Below are positions 1-8,700 of a stretch of 29,459 nucleotides of DNA, in pieces (the first letter of the stretch is position 1; every line of letters starts with the position of its first letter). The notes under the pieces are model-generated. The model saw nothing but the letters and a program-made list of their open reading frames with translations, did not search any database and was not told where the DNA came from. The stretch spans positions 1-29,459 of the forward strand of contig CAKZLT010000297.1 of assembly GCA_937127195.1 (NCBI GenBank), in the 5' to 3' direction. The DNA comes from an uncultured Saprospiraceae bacterium. GTDB lineage: Bacteria; Bacteroidota; Bacteroidia; Chitinophagales; Saprospiraceae. Made by a program: the position numbers and the translations under genes.

Positions 1-2
1 CA

Positions 3-686
3 GCCGTTGATAAAGCTGAAGATGAGCCTTATGACGCCTCTCTAACAAATGAAACAGCAGTCCAAGATATGGCATTAGCTTGTGAATCAACAGGCGCGCG
101 TTTCATTCATCTTTCTACGGACTATGTTTATCATTCTAAGAAATTTATGCCTTATGAAGAGAGCGATAATACTGCACCAAAAGGAATTTACGCACATACT
201 AAACACAACGGAGAAAAGCAAGCATTAGAGACTTGTAAGGAGACAATGGTTATTCGTACTTCTTGGGTTTATTCTAGTTTTGGAAATAATTTTGTAAAAA
301 CAATGCTTAAATTATCCGAATCACATGACAAAATTAATGTGGTAGATGACCAAGTGGGTACGCCAACTTATGCAAGAGATTTGGCAAATACGATTTTGTT
401 GATTATAAAAAAATTAGAGAGCGGATTGGTTGATGCAGAAGCTTTCAGAGGTATTTTTAATTATAGTAACGAAGGTGCAGCGACGTGGTTTGACTTAGCT
501 CATGCCGTTTTTGATATTAAAAATATTGATATGGAGTTGACTCCAATTCTCACAAAAGAATATCCTTTTAGAGCTACTCGACCGCATTATAGTATGTTGA
601 GTAAGCGAAAAATCAAAGATACTTTCGGTATTTCTATTCCTCATTGGAGAGATAGTTTGAGAAGTTGCTTGGATTTGTTGGATTAA
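3..686 (+). CDS. rfbD: dTDP-4-dehydrorhamnose reductase, 5'-truncated
   Basis: Reduces dTDP-4-dehydro-L-rhamnose to dTDP-L-rhamnose with NAD(P)H, the last step of the nucleotide-sugar route that feeds O-antigen or capsule synthesis in the cytosol. The reading frame is open from the window edge; the visible part begins AVDKAEDEPYDASLTNE, the segment that follows AAYT in this family. The first in-frame ATG (69) is therefore internal, not the start. Seen in the sequence: the catalytic YxxxK of short-chain reductases as YAHTK, preceded by LSTDYVY and followed by the VIRTSWVYS strand, then VVDDQVGTPTYARDLA, typical of RfbD. The 227 residues present lack roughly the first 60-70, including the Rossmann GxxGxxG loop. 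Other rfb genes, if linked, must lie upstream outside the window. A strong hairpin terminator follows about 50 bases after the stop. The family call is firm. Confidence 0.93.
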   Translation, partial: AVDKAEDEPYDASLTNETAVQDMALACESTGARFIHLSTDYVYHSKKFMPYEESDNTAPKGIYAHTKHNGEKQALETCKETMVIRTSWVYSSFGNNFVKTMLKLSESHDKINVVDDQVGTPTYARDLANTILLIIKKLESGLVDAEAFRGIFNYSNEGAATWFDLAHAVFDIKNIDMELTPILTKEYPFRATRPHYSMLSKRKIKDTFGISIPHWRDSLRSCLDLLD

Positions 687-738
687 ATTTTTGAATTGAA
701 AATTGAGAATTGATTTTAATAGATTAACTTTATTTTTG

Positions 739-778
739 AAAGGTATCGAGTGTAAAAGGCATTCGATACCTTTTTTTT
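739..778 (+). terminator. Rho-independent terminator of rfbD
   Basis: An 11-bp inverted repeat has aaaggtatcga (739-749) on the left and tcgatacctt to the right (763-773), with a short loop and a run of eight T directly behind the stem. It lies 53 bases past the rfbD stop. The A-run before the stem could let it act on the opposite strand too. Confidence 0.85.
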
Positions 779-826
779 GGTCTATATGATTTGAGTTGGT
801 CATTAGTACTTTTTTATCGATTCTCT

Positions 827-859
827 AAACCTTATAGGTTTTAAAAAACTATAAGGTTT
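827..859. repeat. Perfect 11-bp inverted repeat in the rfbD/950 gap
   Basis: The arms aaaccttatag (827-837) and ctataaggttt (849-859) are perfect complements around an 11-base A/T-rich centre, itself almost self-complementary. It sits between the rfbD terminator and the next gene. There is no T-run after it, so it may be a leader hairpin, a palindromic protein site or a dispersed repeat. Confidence 0.6.
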
Positions 860-949
860 GATTGAAGTTTGATATAACCTATTTTTTAAAAATATCAACC
901 AACCTAAATTATATAAAGCCCTTTTTTTTGTTATTTTTAAAAGAAAAAA

Positions 950-1558
950 ATGAAAGTACTTCTTCCAATTTTCTGCATTTTCGTTAGTCTGAATGTTTCT
1001 TTTGGGCAGATAGACAAAAACAAATGGATAAATGACGACATGATAAGGTATAATTCGGACATTAATAAACTGAATTCTTTTCATCGAATTGACATTTGTG
1101 ATTGTAAAAAAGGAGAAGAAATCTATTATTTTTATCAATATAACTATATGTCTGCTGCAAACAGGACTATAGATAGTATATCCTATCCTTCTCACTTTAT
1201 CGCAATTGTCAAAGCAAATGCTGGAAGAAGAGTGAATGCGGCAACTGTCTATTTTAATTTTACTAAAAAAGATACAATTCCTCAATCTGGTTGGAATGCC
1301 TTTTTTTCGGGTGTAGATAGCCTCGACTTAGATAATATGGTCGCTCATTATGCTTCAATTCCTTGTGCTGTCATCCGAACGCCCGACGCAACTTCTACTA
1401 TGCTTTTGCATTGCAAAAATGGTGGCTGGCTGACTCCGCATATTACAACAGAACTTGAAATGGTTACAAGTTGTCTTCCCTCTGAATATTTAAGAGGTGC
1501 AAGACAAGTTGGTGTAGCTTGGCGAATGAAGCAATTGTTTCGTTCGGAATTTGATTAG
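950..1558 (+). CDS. Secreted protein of unknown function
   Basis: I do not recognise this 202-residue protein. It begins MKVLLPIFCIFVSLNVSFGQ, a good Sec signal peptide with likely cleavage after SFG, so the mature protein probably lies in the periplasm or is exported. The mature part holds five cysteines besides the one in the signal peptide (ICDC near residue 50, then IPC, LHC and SCLP in the last third). These could form disulfides after export. No membrane segment follows the signal peptide and no catalytic motif stands out. The start is the ATG at 950 behind an A-rich stretch with no Shine-Dalgarno, as is normal for this phylum. It has its own upstream gap and about 350 bases behind it, so it looks singly transcribed. 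A 160-codon open frame on the opposite strand at 803-1285 is judged a shadow. Confidence 0.75.
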   Translation: MKVLLPIFCIFVSLNVSFGQIDKNKWINDDMIRYNSDINKLNSFHRIDICDCKKGEEIYYFYQYNYMSAANRTIDSISYPSHFIAIVKANAGRRVNAATVYFNFTKKDTIPQSGWNAFFSGVDSLDLDNMVAHYASIPCAVIRTPDATSTMLLHCKNGGWLTPHITTELEMVTSCLPSEYLRGARQVGVAWRMKQLFRSEFD

Positions 1559-1915
1559 TAACGAACTCATATTCACATTAAAATTTTTTCCTTACTTTGG
1601 TTTGATTTTTTTATAAAAAACAAAACCATTCTAACCATTTTATTTGTTTATTCAAATGAGTAGCCGCGTGTTACTAAAGCTTTTTTTCTCACCTTATCGT
1701 CATAAAAAGTCTTTTACAATAAGATAACCGACTAGCTATCTAAAAAATTAAGGTTAATCACAACAAAGTATTTAATTTAGGCTTTCTTACTATTAGAAGA
1801 ATTGGAAGAAAAATTGTTAAATATACTATATAGTAAATGTTTAATGTTTTCTATCAAAAAACATTTCTGAACTAGCAACGCATCCAAATTGAAAACTTAT
1901 AAGAACAATTCAAGC
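1559..1915. other. Intergenic stretch with weak hairpins, no gene seen
   Basis: No plausible coding frame was found. An imperfect hairpin at 1598-1628 (tggttt with aaacca, inner T-run/A-run pairing through a TTTTTTATAAAAAA-type core) could end the 950-1558 transcript. Further on are a 12-bp perfect palindrome tactatatagta (1824-1835) and an 8-bp inverted repeat aatgtttt/aaaacatt (1843-1850 and 1858-1865) about 50 bases before the chosen start of the next gene. These could be promoter-region operator sites, but no -33/-7 Bacteroidota promoter could be placed with confidence. Confidence 0.4.
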
Positions 1916-4900
1916 ATGAAATACATATTGCTTTTTTGTAGTTTATTTCTGATAAACTCCGTCAATGCTCAAGAAACATCTTACCAAGGCTTACTCTGGG
2001 AAATCACTGGAAATGGCATCGAAAAACCTTCTTATCTCTACGGCACGATGCACGTCAGCCGAAAGATAGCTTTTAATCTGGATGATATATTTTTTGAATC
2101 CCTCAAAAAAGCGGATATGGTAGCCGTCGAATCTATGCCTGATAATTGGCTGGATAACCTTTTTGATGATAATCGCGTCGGATATAACGGAAGTATCACA
2201 GGAAGGCAATTCAATGGTTATAGTTATGGAGGTCGTGATTTTTATAAAACGGCTTTTCAAATGAATTTTCCTGATAAAATGGACATTGTCCGAAGTATGT
2301 TTGGTCAATATCAGTTGATTAATGGCTTGCTTTATCGAAGTGAAGGACAGGTTGATTTTGAGGAAGATACCTATTTGGATATGTTTATTTACCAGACAGG
2401 AAAGCGTTTTGATAAAAAAACATATAGCTTGGAAGGACATGAAGAGTCGCGTGACTTAGTTGAAAAAGCAGTTAAAGCACCTCGAAAAGAGGAAATTGAT
2501 GAATGGCTCAAAGAAATAATGGAAAAGAAGGGCGGTCGCTACAATGAGTTAATTCAGGATGCGTACCGTGATAGAAATATCGGATTGATTGACTCGATTA
2601 ATCGGGCAATTAATTCGGAAGGCTATATGGAGAATATGCTTTTTAAGCGAAACGAAAACATGGTGGATTCAATGGAAACATTGATGAAATCAGGCAGTCT
2701 TTTTGCTGGAGTTGGTGCGGCACACTTACCAGGAGAGCAAGGTATGATTGATATGCTGAGAAAGCGCGGTTATACTTTGAAGCCTTTATTTTCGGAACAA
2801 ACCGACAAAGGAAAAGACCTAAAAACGGGTTTTGAAGCGAATTTTATAAAAAAAGAATACCGTCCTCAAACGACGAATGACGGATTCATTACCTTGAATA
2901 CACCACACAAACTATATGAAATGTACGCTGATGGCGGAAGTATTTCGGTGTCGCCTGACTATGACAATGGGGCTTATGTGACGATTTCGAGGGTTTATAC
3001 CTACAATTTGTTAAGAAAGCCAGCAGACCAACTCAATGAGAATGACCTTGAAAAACTCTTATTTGAGTTTATTCCTGGAGAAATTTTATCAAAAAAGACT
3101 TTTAAAACGCCTTATCCTGGTTTTGATATTGAAAATATAACCAAAACAGGAAACCATCAACGATATATGTTTTATGTAACTCCGATGGAGATTATCATCA
3201 TGAAAATGGATGGTAAAAAGGAGTTTGTAAAAAGTGAAAGTGATAAGATTTTTTCGACGGTTCAATTTTCAATTGCACAAAAGGACAAATCAGTTGTTCG
3301 TTCTGATTTTGGTGGTTTTGAAGTAGAAATGACGGGATATACGGTTTCTAATAATTTGGAATATAACGGAAAACGCTTCGTACAGGCTTATGATTCGATT
3401 GCCAATAATTATGCTTTTTTGATAGAAAATCACTTGAATGATTTGGAATATATCGAAGAGGATTCGTTTGAGTTGTATTATTTGCAACAGCAATTTTGTG
3501 AGAATATATCGACCGAATTAGACGAAAATAGTCAATACGAACTCAAAAATAATATTCCTTCTTTTTATGCTTCTACTGTTTTGGATTCTACTTTGGATAA
3601 GCGATTATATCTTTGTTCGCGGGCTTTGGGAGAGCGTTATTATTTATTAGGCTTTTTAGGAAAGGAAGCCGCGGCAAATGCTTTTTTTGAAAAAGTAAAA
3701 ATCACCACTCAAAAAAACTACGCAGAAGTATTTGAGGAGCAAAAGGATACTACTTTATTTTATACCGTTTACGCGCCCAAAAAAATTAAAGACGGTACTT
3801 CGGGTCAATTTTATTATCAAAATAGAACGCCTAAAAAGGAAAAAGAATACAACGGTTTTAACAAGAACCAAACTTACTCCATTGATGGAAATGAAGAAAT
3901 AGAAATCAAATTAGAAAAATTTCATGACTGGGAAGTCTTCGAAAACATTGATAGTCTTTGGTCAGCAGAAACTAAAGTGCTAAAAAACATAGGGCTAAAA
4001 TTAACGGAACAAAAGGCGTATCAGAAAGATAGTTTGTATTACTGGGAAACCTTAGCCGTTCGAGAGAATAGTCAACGAACTATTCGTTTTAAGTACATTT
4101 TGAATCATGGCGCGTTGTATTCTATCCGAGGATTGGAGCATCAAGGTATTGGAATGAGTGGTTTTGTGGATACTTTTTTCACGACTTTCGCGCCACAAGA
4201 TACCATTATTGGCTTGAGTCCTTTGATGGATAAAAGCAATTTGTTTTTTGAGGCAATTGAGGCGCAAGATTCAATTTTGTTGGGTTCTAGCAAATTCATT
4301 CTTTTTGAGGATAGGCATTTTGAAGCGGTCAAAAAGCTATTTTTAGAAAAAGAATTTAAAGATGATTTTGCATTTTTAAAACAAAGGCTTTTGTCAGCTA
4401 TTTTAACGATGGATTATGAAATGGTTATACCATTTTTAGAAAAATTGTATTTGGATTCGTATGAAAATTCGGATTATCAAGTTCAGATTTTGAATACAAT
4501 TATACAGCAAAGAACCAAAGAAGGAAACAAAAAAATGCTATCCCTTCTGGAACAAGATATTCCTATTGCTGATGGAGGAGGTGACTTTTTGAATGGTTTG
4601 AGAGATTCGACTCAGCGATTGAATGCTATGTTTCCTGCCTTGCTAGAGTATGTGAGTATCTCTGATTACAAACACGATATTCAGAGCCTATTAGCAACTG
4701 CAGTGAAGTATAAGAATTTGTCGCCAAGAAAATATAAGTCACTCAAAAAGCAATTTTTGAATGAAGGAGGCATAGAATTGAAGCGTGCAATCGGAAAACA
4801 AAAACAAAATAAAGCAGCGAATAATGATTATTACTATTCTAATTACAGTTCTGTAAACGGCTTGAATCGCTATGTGGATTTGTTGTATCCTTTCAAAAAG

Positions 4901-5494
4901 GATAGGAAAGTTAAGGCGTTTTTGGATAAAGTAAATAGTTTGGAAAATTTTGATTTGCAAATGAATTGGATTGACTTAAGGCTATTGAATAAAGAGTCGA
5001 TTGATAAGTCGATTGTTCAAAAATTGGCAGAAGATGACGATAATAAATTTGCAATCTATAGCTTATTGAAACGCAATAAGAAGGAAGAAATGATAGCTGA
5101 TAGCCTGCGTTCTAAGTTGGTTTTTTCTAAGTTATTTGCTACTAGAAATATGCCTTATGGTCTAAAATTAGACTCAATTTATCATTATAAAACGGAAGAG
5201 GTTCGCTTTGATGGCGAGCTGAAAGATGCTTATTACTTTGTGATGAAAACCAAAATGAAAAATGGCTATAATAATTATCAAGGAGATAAGAAAGATGAAA
5301 AAAAGGCAATAGTAGCCATGATTTGGGATAAGGATGCTGAAATTTTATATAACAGTTCTAAGCGATTAACCGAAGTCATCAAGGAAGATAAATCGGAAGA
5401 TGAAACGATTGAGGAAATGAAAAAAGGATGGCTTTTGAGAGGTCGAAAAAGGGTTATGAATGATAGAAATAATTATCCAAATGAGTTTTATTAA
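1916..5494 (+). CDS. Giant TraB/GumN (Tiki-like) domain exported protein
   Basis: The N-terminal quarter is a TraB/GumN domain, related to Tiki-type metal-dependent proteases. It runs from LLWEITGNGIEKPSYLYGTMH (GxxH near residue 42), through AVESMP with the conserved acidic residue, to a second GxxH in FAGVGAAHLPGEQGM near residue 270. Both GxxH motifs and the glutamate are present, so activity is plausible. Family members are commonly near 300 residues; here about 900 more follow. That part is rich in charged and aromatic residues and has no motif I can name. I chose the ATG at 1916 rather than the TTG at 1889. It gives a clean signal peptide MKYILLFCSLFLINSVNAQ, with cleavage likely after NAQ, and a protein of 1192 residues. 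It probably acts in the periplasm or on the surface. It is followed by a hairpin and then a long palindromic terminator facing the convergent gene. Confidence 0.88.
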   Translation: MKYILLFCSLFLINSVNAQETSYQGLLWEITGNGIEKPSYLYGTMHVSRKIAFNLDDIFFESLKKADMVAVESMPDNWLDNLFDDNRVGYNGSITGRQFNGYSYGGRDFYKTAFQMNFPDKMDIVRSMFGQYQLINGLLYRSEGQVDFEEDTYLDMFIYQTGKRFDKKTYSLEGHEESRDLVEKAVKAPRKEEIDEWLKEIMEKKGGRYNELIQDAYRDRNIGLIDSINRAINSEGYMENMLFKRNENMVDSMETLMKSGSLFAGVGAAHLPGEQGMIDMLRKRGYTLKPLFSEQTDKGKDLKTGFEANFIKKEYRPQTTNDGFITLNTPHKLYEMYADGGSISVSPDYDNGAYVTISRVYTYNLLRKPADQLNENDLEKLLFEFIPGEILSKKTFKTPYPGFDIENITKTGNHQRYMFYVTPMEIIIMKMDGKKEFVKSESDKIFSTVQFSIAQKDKSVVRSDFGGFEVEMTGYTVSNNLEYNGKRFVQAYDSIANNYAFLIENHLNDLEYIEEDSFELYYLQQQFCENISTELDENSQYELKNNIPSFYASTVLDSTLDKRLYLCSRALGERYYLLGFLGKEAAANAFFEKVKITTQKNYAEVFEEQKDTTLFYTVYAPKKIKDGTSGQFYYQNRTPKKEKEYNGFNKNQTYSIDGNEEIEIKLEKFHDWEVFENIDSLWSAETKVLKNIGLKLTEQKAYQKDSLYYWETLAVRENSQRTIRFKYILNHGALYSIRGLEHQGIGMSGFVDTFFTTFAPQDTIIGLSPLMDKSNLFFEAIEAQDSILLGSSKFILFEDRHFEAVKKLFLEKEFKDDFAFLKQRLLSAILTMDYEMVIPFLEKLYLDSYENSDYQVQILNTIIQQRTKEGNKKMLSLLEQDIPIADGGGDFLNGLRDSTQRLNAMFPALLEYVSISDYKHDIQSLLATAVKYKNLSPRKYKSLKKQFLNEGGIELKRAIGKQKQNKAANNDYYYSNYSSVNGLNRYVDLLYPFKKDRKVKAFLDKVNSLENFDLQMNWIDLRLLNKESIDKSIVQKLAEDDDNKFAIYSLLKRNKKEEMIADSLRSKLVFSKLFATRNMPYGLKLDSIYHYKTEEVRFDGELKDAYYFVMKTKMKNGYNNYQGDKKDEKKAIVAMIWDKDAEILYNSSKRLTEVIKEDKSEDETIEEMKKGWLLRGRKRVMNDRNNYPNEFY

Positions 5495-5497
5495 TTC

Positions 5498-5527
5498 ATG
5501 TTACGCAAAAGTATGTTTGCGTAACAT
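5498..5527 (+). terminator. 12-bp hairpin just after the TraB/GumN gene
   Basis: The arms atgttacgcaaa (5498-5509) and tttgcgtaacat (5516-5527) pair perfectly around a 6-base loop, four bases after the stop. No T-run follows at once, so it may be an RNA 3'-end stabiliser upstream of the real terminator at 5578-5631. Confidence 0.5.
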
Positions 5528-5577
5528 CACTTAGAAAAGTAATTTTTTTTTCAAAAGTAAAAAATTGAATTATACCC

Positions 5578-5632
5578 AAAAACAAGGGCTAAAAATGATT
5601 AAAATTTTAATCATTTTTAGCCCTTGTTTTTT
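5578..5632. terminator. Perfect 54-bp palindrome, bidirectional terminator
   Basis: The left arm (5578-5604) and right arm (5605-5631) are perfect complements over 27 bases with no spacer. The GC-richest part of the stem is caagggct/agcccttg and both ends finish in runs of A or T. It sits between two converging genes, one ending at 5494 and one ending at 5724, so one hairpin gives a U-tailed terminator to each strand. Confidence 0.88.
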
Positions 5633-5712
5633 AGAGAAAATCTGTATCTTGACTAAGCACTGATGTTACATAAGAGGCTTTGTGATTTAGCCTTTTGTTT
5701 AGTATAACCTCA

Positions 5713-5740
5713 ATTAATTGTTATTAATTGTTATTAATTG
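5713..5740. repeat. 10-bp tandem repeat across a stop codon
   Basis: The unit ttattaattg occurs twice in full (5721-5730, 5731-5740) and once in part (5713-5720). On the minus strand it encodes the last residues INNN and the stop of the 1864-aa protein. The homologous 2003-aa gene ends at the equivalent point with a shorter form. Confidence 0.7.
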
Positions 5741-8700
5741 GATTAGCGACTCCAACTCCATCACAATCAGGATCCTCACAATCAATCAAACCATCTCCAT
5801 CATCATCTATATTATTATCGCAAATTTCGGGACAAGCTGAAATATCAAAAACAATTGGATTACTAGCATAAGTTGTTTCACAACCAAAGTTATTCTTAAC
5901 TCTTATGGTATATTGACCTACTCCTAGATTACTAAAAGTATTGCTTGATTGCCAAGACGCTTCATTGGTGATACTATAAGAAAGTGTACCTGACCCCGTA
6001 GCTGTAATGACGATTTGCCCGCCTGTTGTGCTGGCACAAGTAGGAGCAGTTGAAGTTACATTTGAGATAATTGGCTTACAATCAGAGTCTGCACAGTCAA
6101 TCAAACCATCTCCATCATTATCAATATTATCATCACAGATTTCATTACAACCTAAAGTGATATTTTCATTTTGTGAGACACCAAGTCCTTGACCACTACT
6201 GGCTAAGACTGGAACACCATTCACATCAATACTACCACTAATCCTATTTGCTACAATATTGGCAGAAGTAATATTAGCTGCACCCTCAAGTGCATCCGAA
6301 CACCCATCATTATCTGAATCAAGATCTAAATGATTAGGAATTCCATCTCCATCATAATCACAGCTCAATTGTGCCACATCTCCAAATAGAAATGCCTTCG
6401 CATCTGGACCATCACTAGCTGCGCCCGAACTCGTTCCAAAGGAGATTCGAATACCATGAATTTCTGTTCCGACAGGAGCTAAATCATCTATTGGATATAA
6501 TGCTAAATTAGCATTTTGACCACCTGATGGATCTACTCTTACCCCCAAATCAACATAATCTGAAGTCGATACATTCACTGTTGTTCCGATAATATTTCCA
6601 CTTATATCCAATGCTTGAATGACTTGTGGGTTATTTCCTCCCCGCTCTGTCACTGCTATAAAGCCACCTGCTGTTGATAGAACAGGTGTATTATATTTTA
6701 AATCAAAATAATCGCCATTCGAGAAATCATTTCTATCTAAATCTTGATAAGCATTCAAGTTTCGGCTTTGAAAAGCAGGTAAAATGGCTGTGTTATAACT
6801 CGAATTTGAACCTATATTAAATAAGAAAGAACCTTCTTTTACAAAACTTACTCCTGTTTGATCACTTAAGGAAAAACCTGGAGTATATGAATCGGGTACT
6901 ATAAAATCCGTGTAAGTTGTACCATTATATGTTATTGAATCCAAAATATGAGGTACTGCATTACTACTAGCATTCGTTGTTGTTACATGTCCTGTAAATG
7001 TGGTCAATGGTCCTGTTAATCCACTATTTGTTGGTACTGGACATTCTACTATATCCAATATACCATCATTGTCATCATCCTCATCACAATCGTCTGAAAT
7101 ACCATCGCTATCTGTATCAGTATAACCTGAAGCATTAGCATCACAACATACAATTACATTTTCATTTTGACTACTCCCTACCGCTTGACCGCCACCTGCT
7201 ACACTTGGAACACCGTTACCTCCTACTCCACCTGTTAGGCGGTTATTAATAATATTAGCAACTGTAAAACTTCCTCCGCCTTCAATCGCATCGGGACAAC
7301 CATCATTATCAGAATCTGGATCTAAATGATTAGGTATTCCATCACCATCAAAATCACAAGCAATTGTAGTCACATCTCCTATAATGAACACTTTTCCATC
7401 TGGTCCATCATTTGTTGCAGTGACACTTGTACCAAATGATATTTTTAAGCTAGATATTTCAGAACCAATAGGTGCTAAATCATCTACTGGATATAATGCC
7501 ATATTAGCATTTTGTGTTCCATAAGCATAAACATTTACACCTAAATCTACATAGTCAGAAGTATTAACAATTATACTACCAAGTAGATTGTTGGAATTAT
7601 CTAAAGCATCAATATAGTATTCATTATTTCCCAATCGCTCTGTAACGGCTATAAAACCGCCACTTGTTGAAATAATAGGATTATTATAGGTTAAAATATA
7701 ATAATCACCATCAGAAAAATCTTCAGAATCTAATGATTGGTGTGCATTTAGGTTTTTATTTCCAAATGCATCTGTAATAATATCTTGGTTATAATTGGCA
7801 TTAGAACCAAGACTGTACACATAATCAACACCGTTTTCTACAAAATTAACTTCATTAAGATCTATAACCGTGTATCCAGGAGTATAAGCGTCTGGAGTTA
7901 TGAAATCCGAATAAGTTATTCCATTCAATGTAATTGAATTCAAGATATGTGGTACACTAGAACTTGTAGCATCTGTTGTTGCAATACTTGTAGTAAATGT
8001 AGTCAAAGGGCCAGTCAAACCGCTATTCGTCGGTGCTGGACATTCTACTATATCCAAAATACCATCATTATCATCATCAATATCACACTTATCATCAATA
8101 CCATCACCATCGGTATCTGTTCCACCTGTATTAGATACTAAATAACAATCTGGGTCTTCACAGTCTGTCAGTCCATCTCCATCATCATCTGTACCATTTC
8201 CACATATTTCGACAGCAATACAACCTGATGCTATAGATACACTTTCTTTATTGTTTGTAAAATCACATTCCGCAATATTAGTCACTGGAAAGTCTGTACT
8301 TAAATCATATGGCATTGCTTCTGAATTATCATCATTTACAACTACATATATCGTTTTTGGAAATGAAAAAGTAGAAACATCTAGGGTATAGCTTGCCGTT
8401 ATTGAACTGCCACTAGGAACGCTGCTATTCGTCATGATTGTCGTTAAAAGTGTAGCATTCGTTGACTCTGGGTCAGTTTCATAAATAGCAATTGGCATAT
8501 CTGAAGGTGCAGTAGATTGACCATTATTAGATATTTCAATACTTAAAGCTACAGTACTATTAGACAAACATAAAGCTCCGTCAACAGAAGTGCTTGTGAC
8601 CAAATCTGGTGCAGGAAAAACCCTATTGCCACTTTTATCTAAAGGCGATACTTGTTTTAAGAAAGTATTTAATGCTCCTGTTGTTCCTAATGCAGGATTT

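Noticed and set aside
803..1285. 160-codon minus-strand open frame
   Set aside because: It lies opposite the well-formed signal-peptide protein at 950-1558, is rich in Ile/Lys/Phe typical of antisense AT-rich DNA, and has no recognisable content.
1889..1915. TTG start nine codons upstream of the TraB/GumN gene
   Set aside because: The ATG at 1916 gives a compact signal peptide; the upstream codons add polar residues before it.
5640..5723. Frameshift that might have cut off a T9SS C-terminal domain from the 1864-aa protein
   Set aside because: The three minus-strand frames past the stop show no such domain, a terminator follows within 100 bases, and the sister protein ends at the same point.
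6000..8200. CRISPR-like regular repeats
   Set aside because: The repeats are in-frame codons of calcium-binding protein motifs (TSP3, MopE) without constant spacers.
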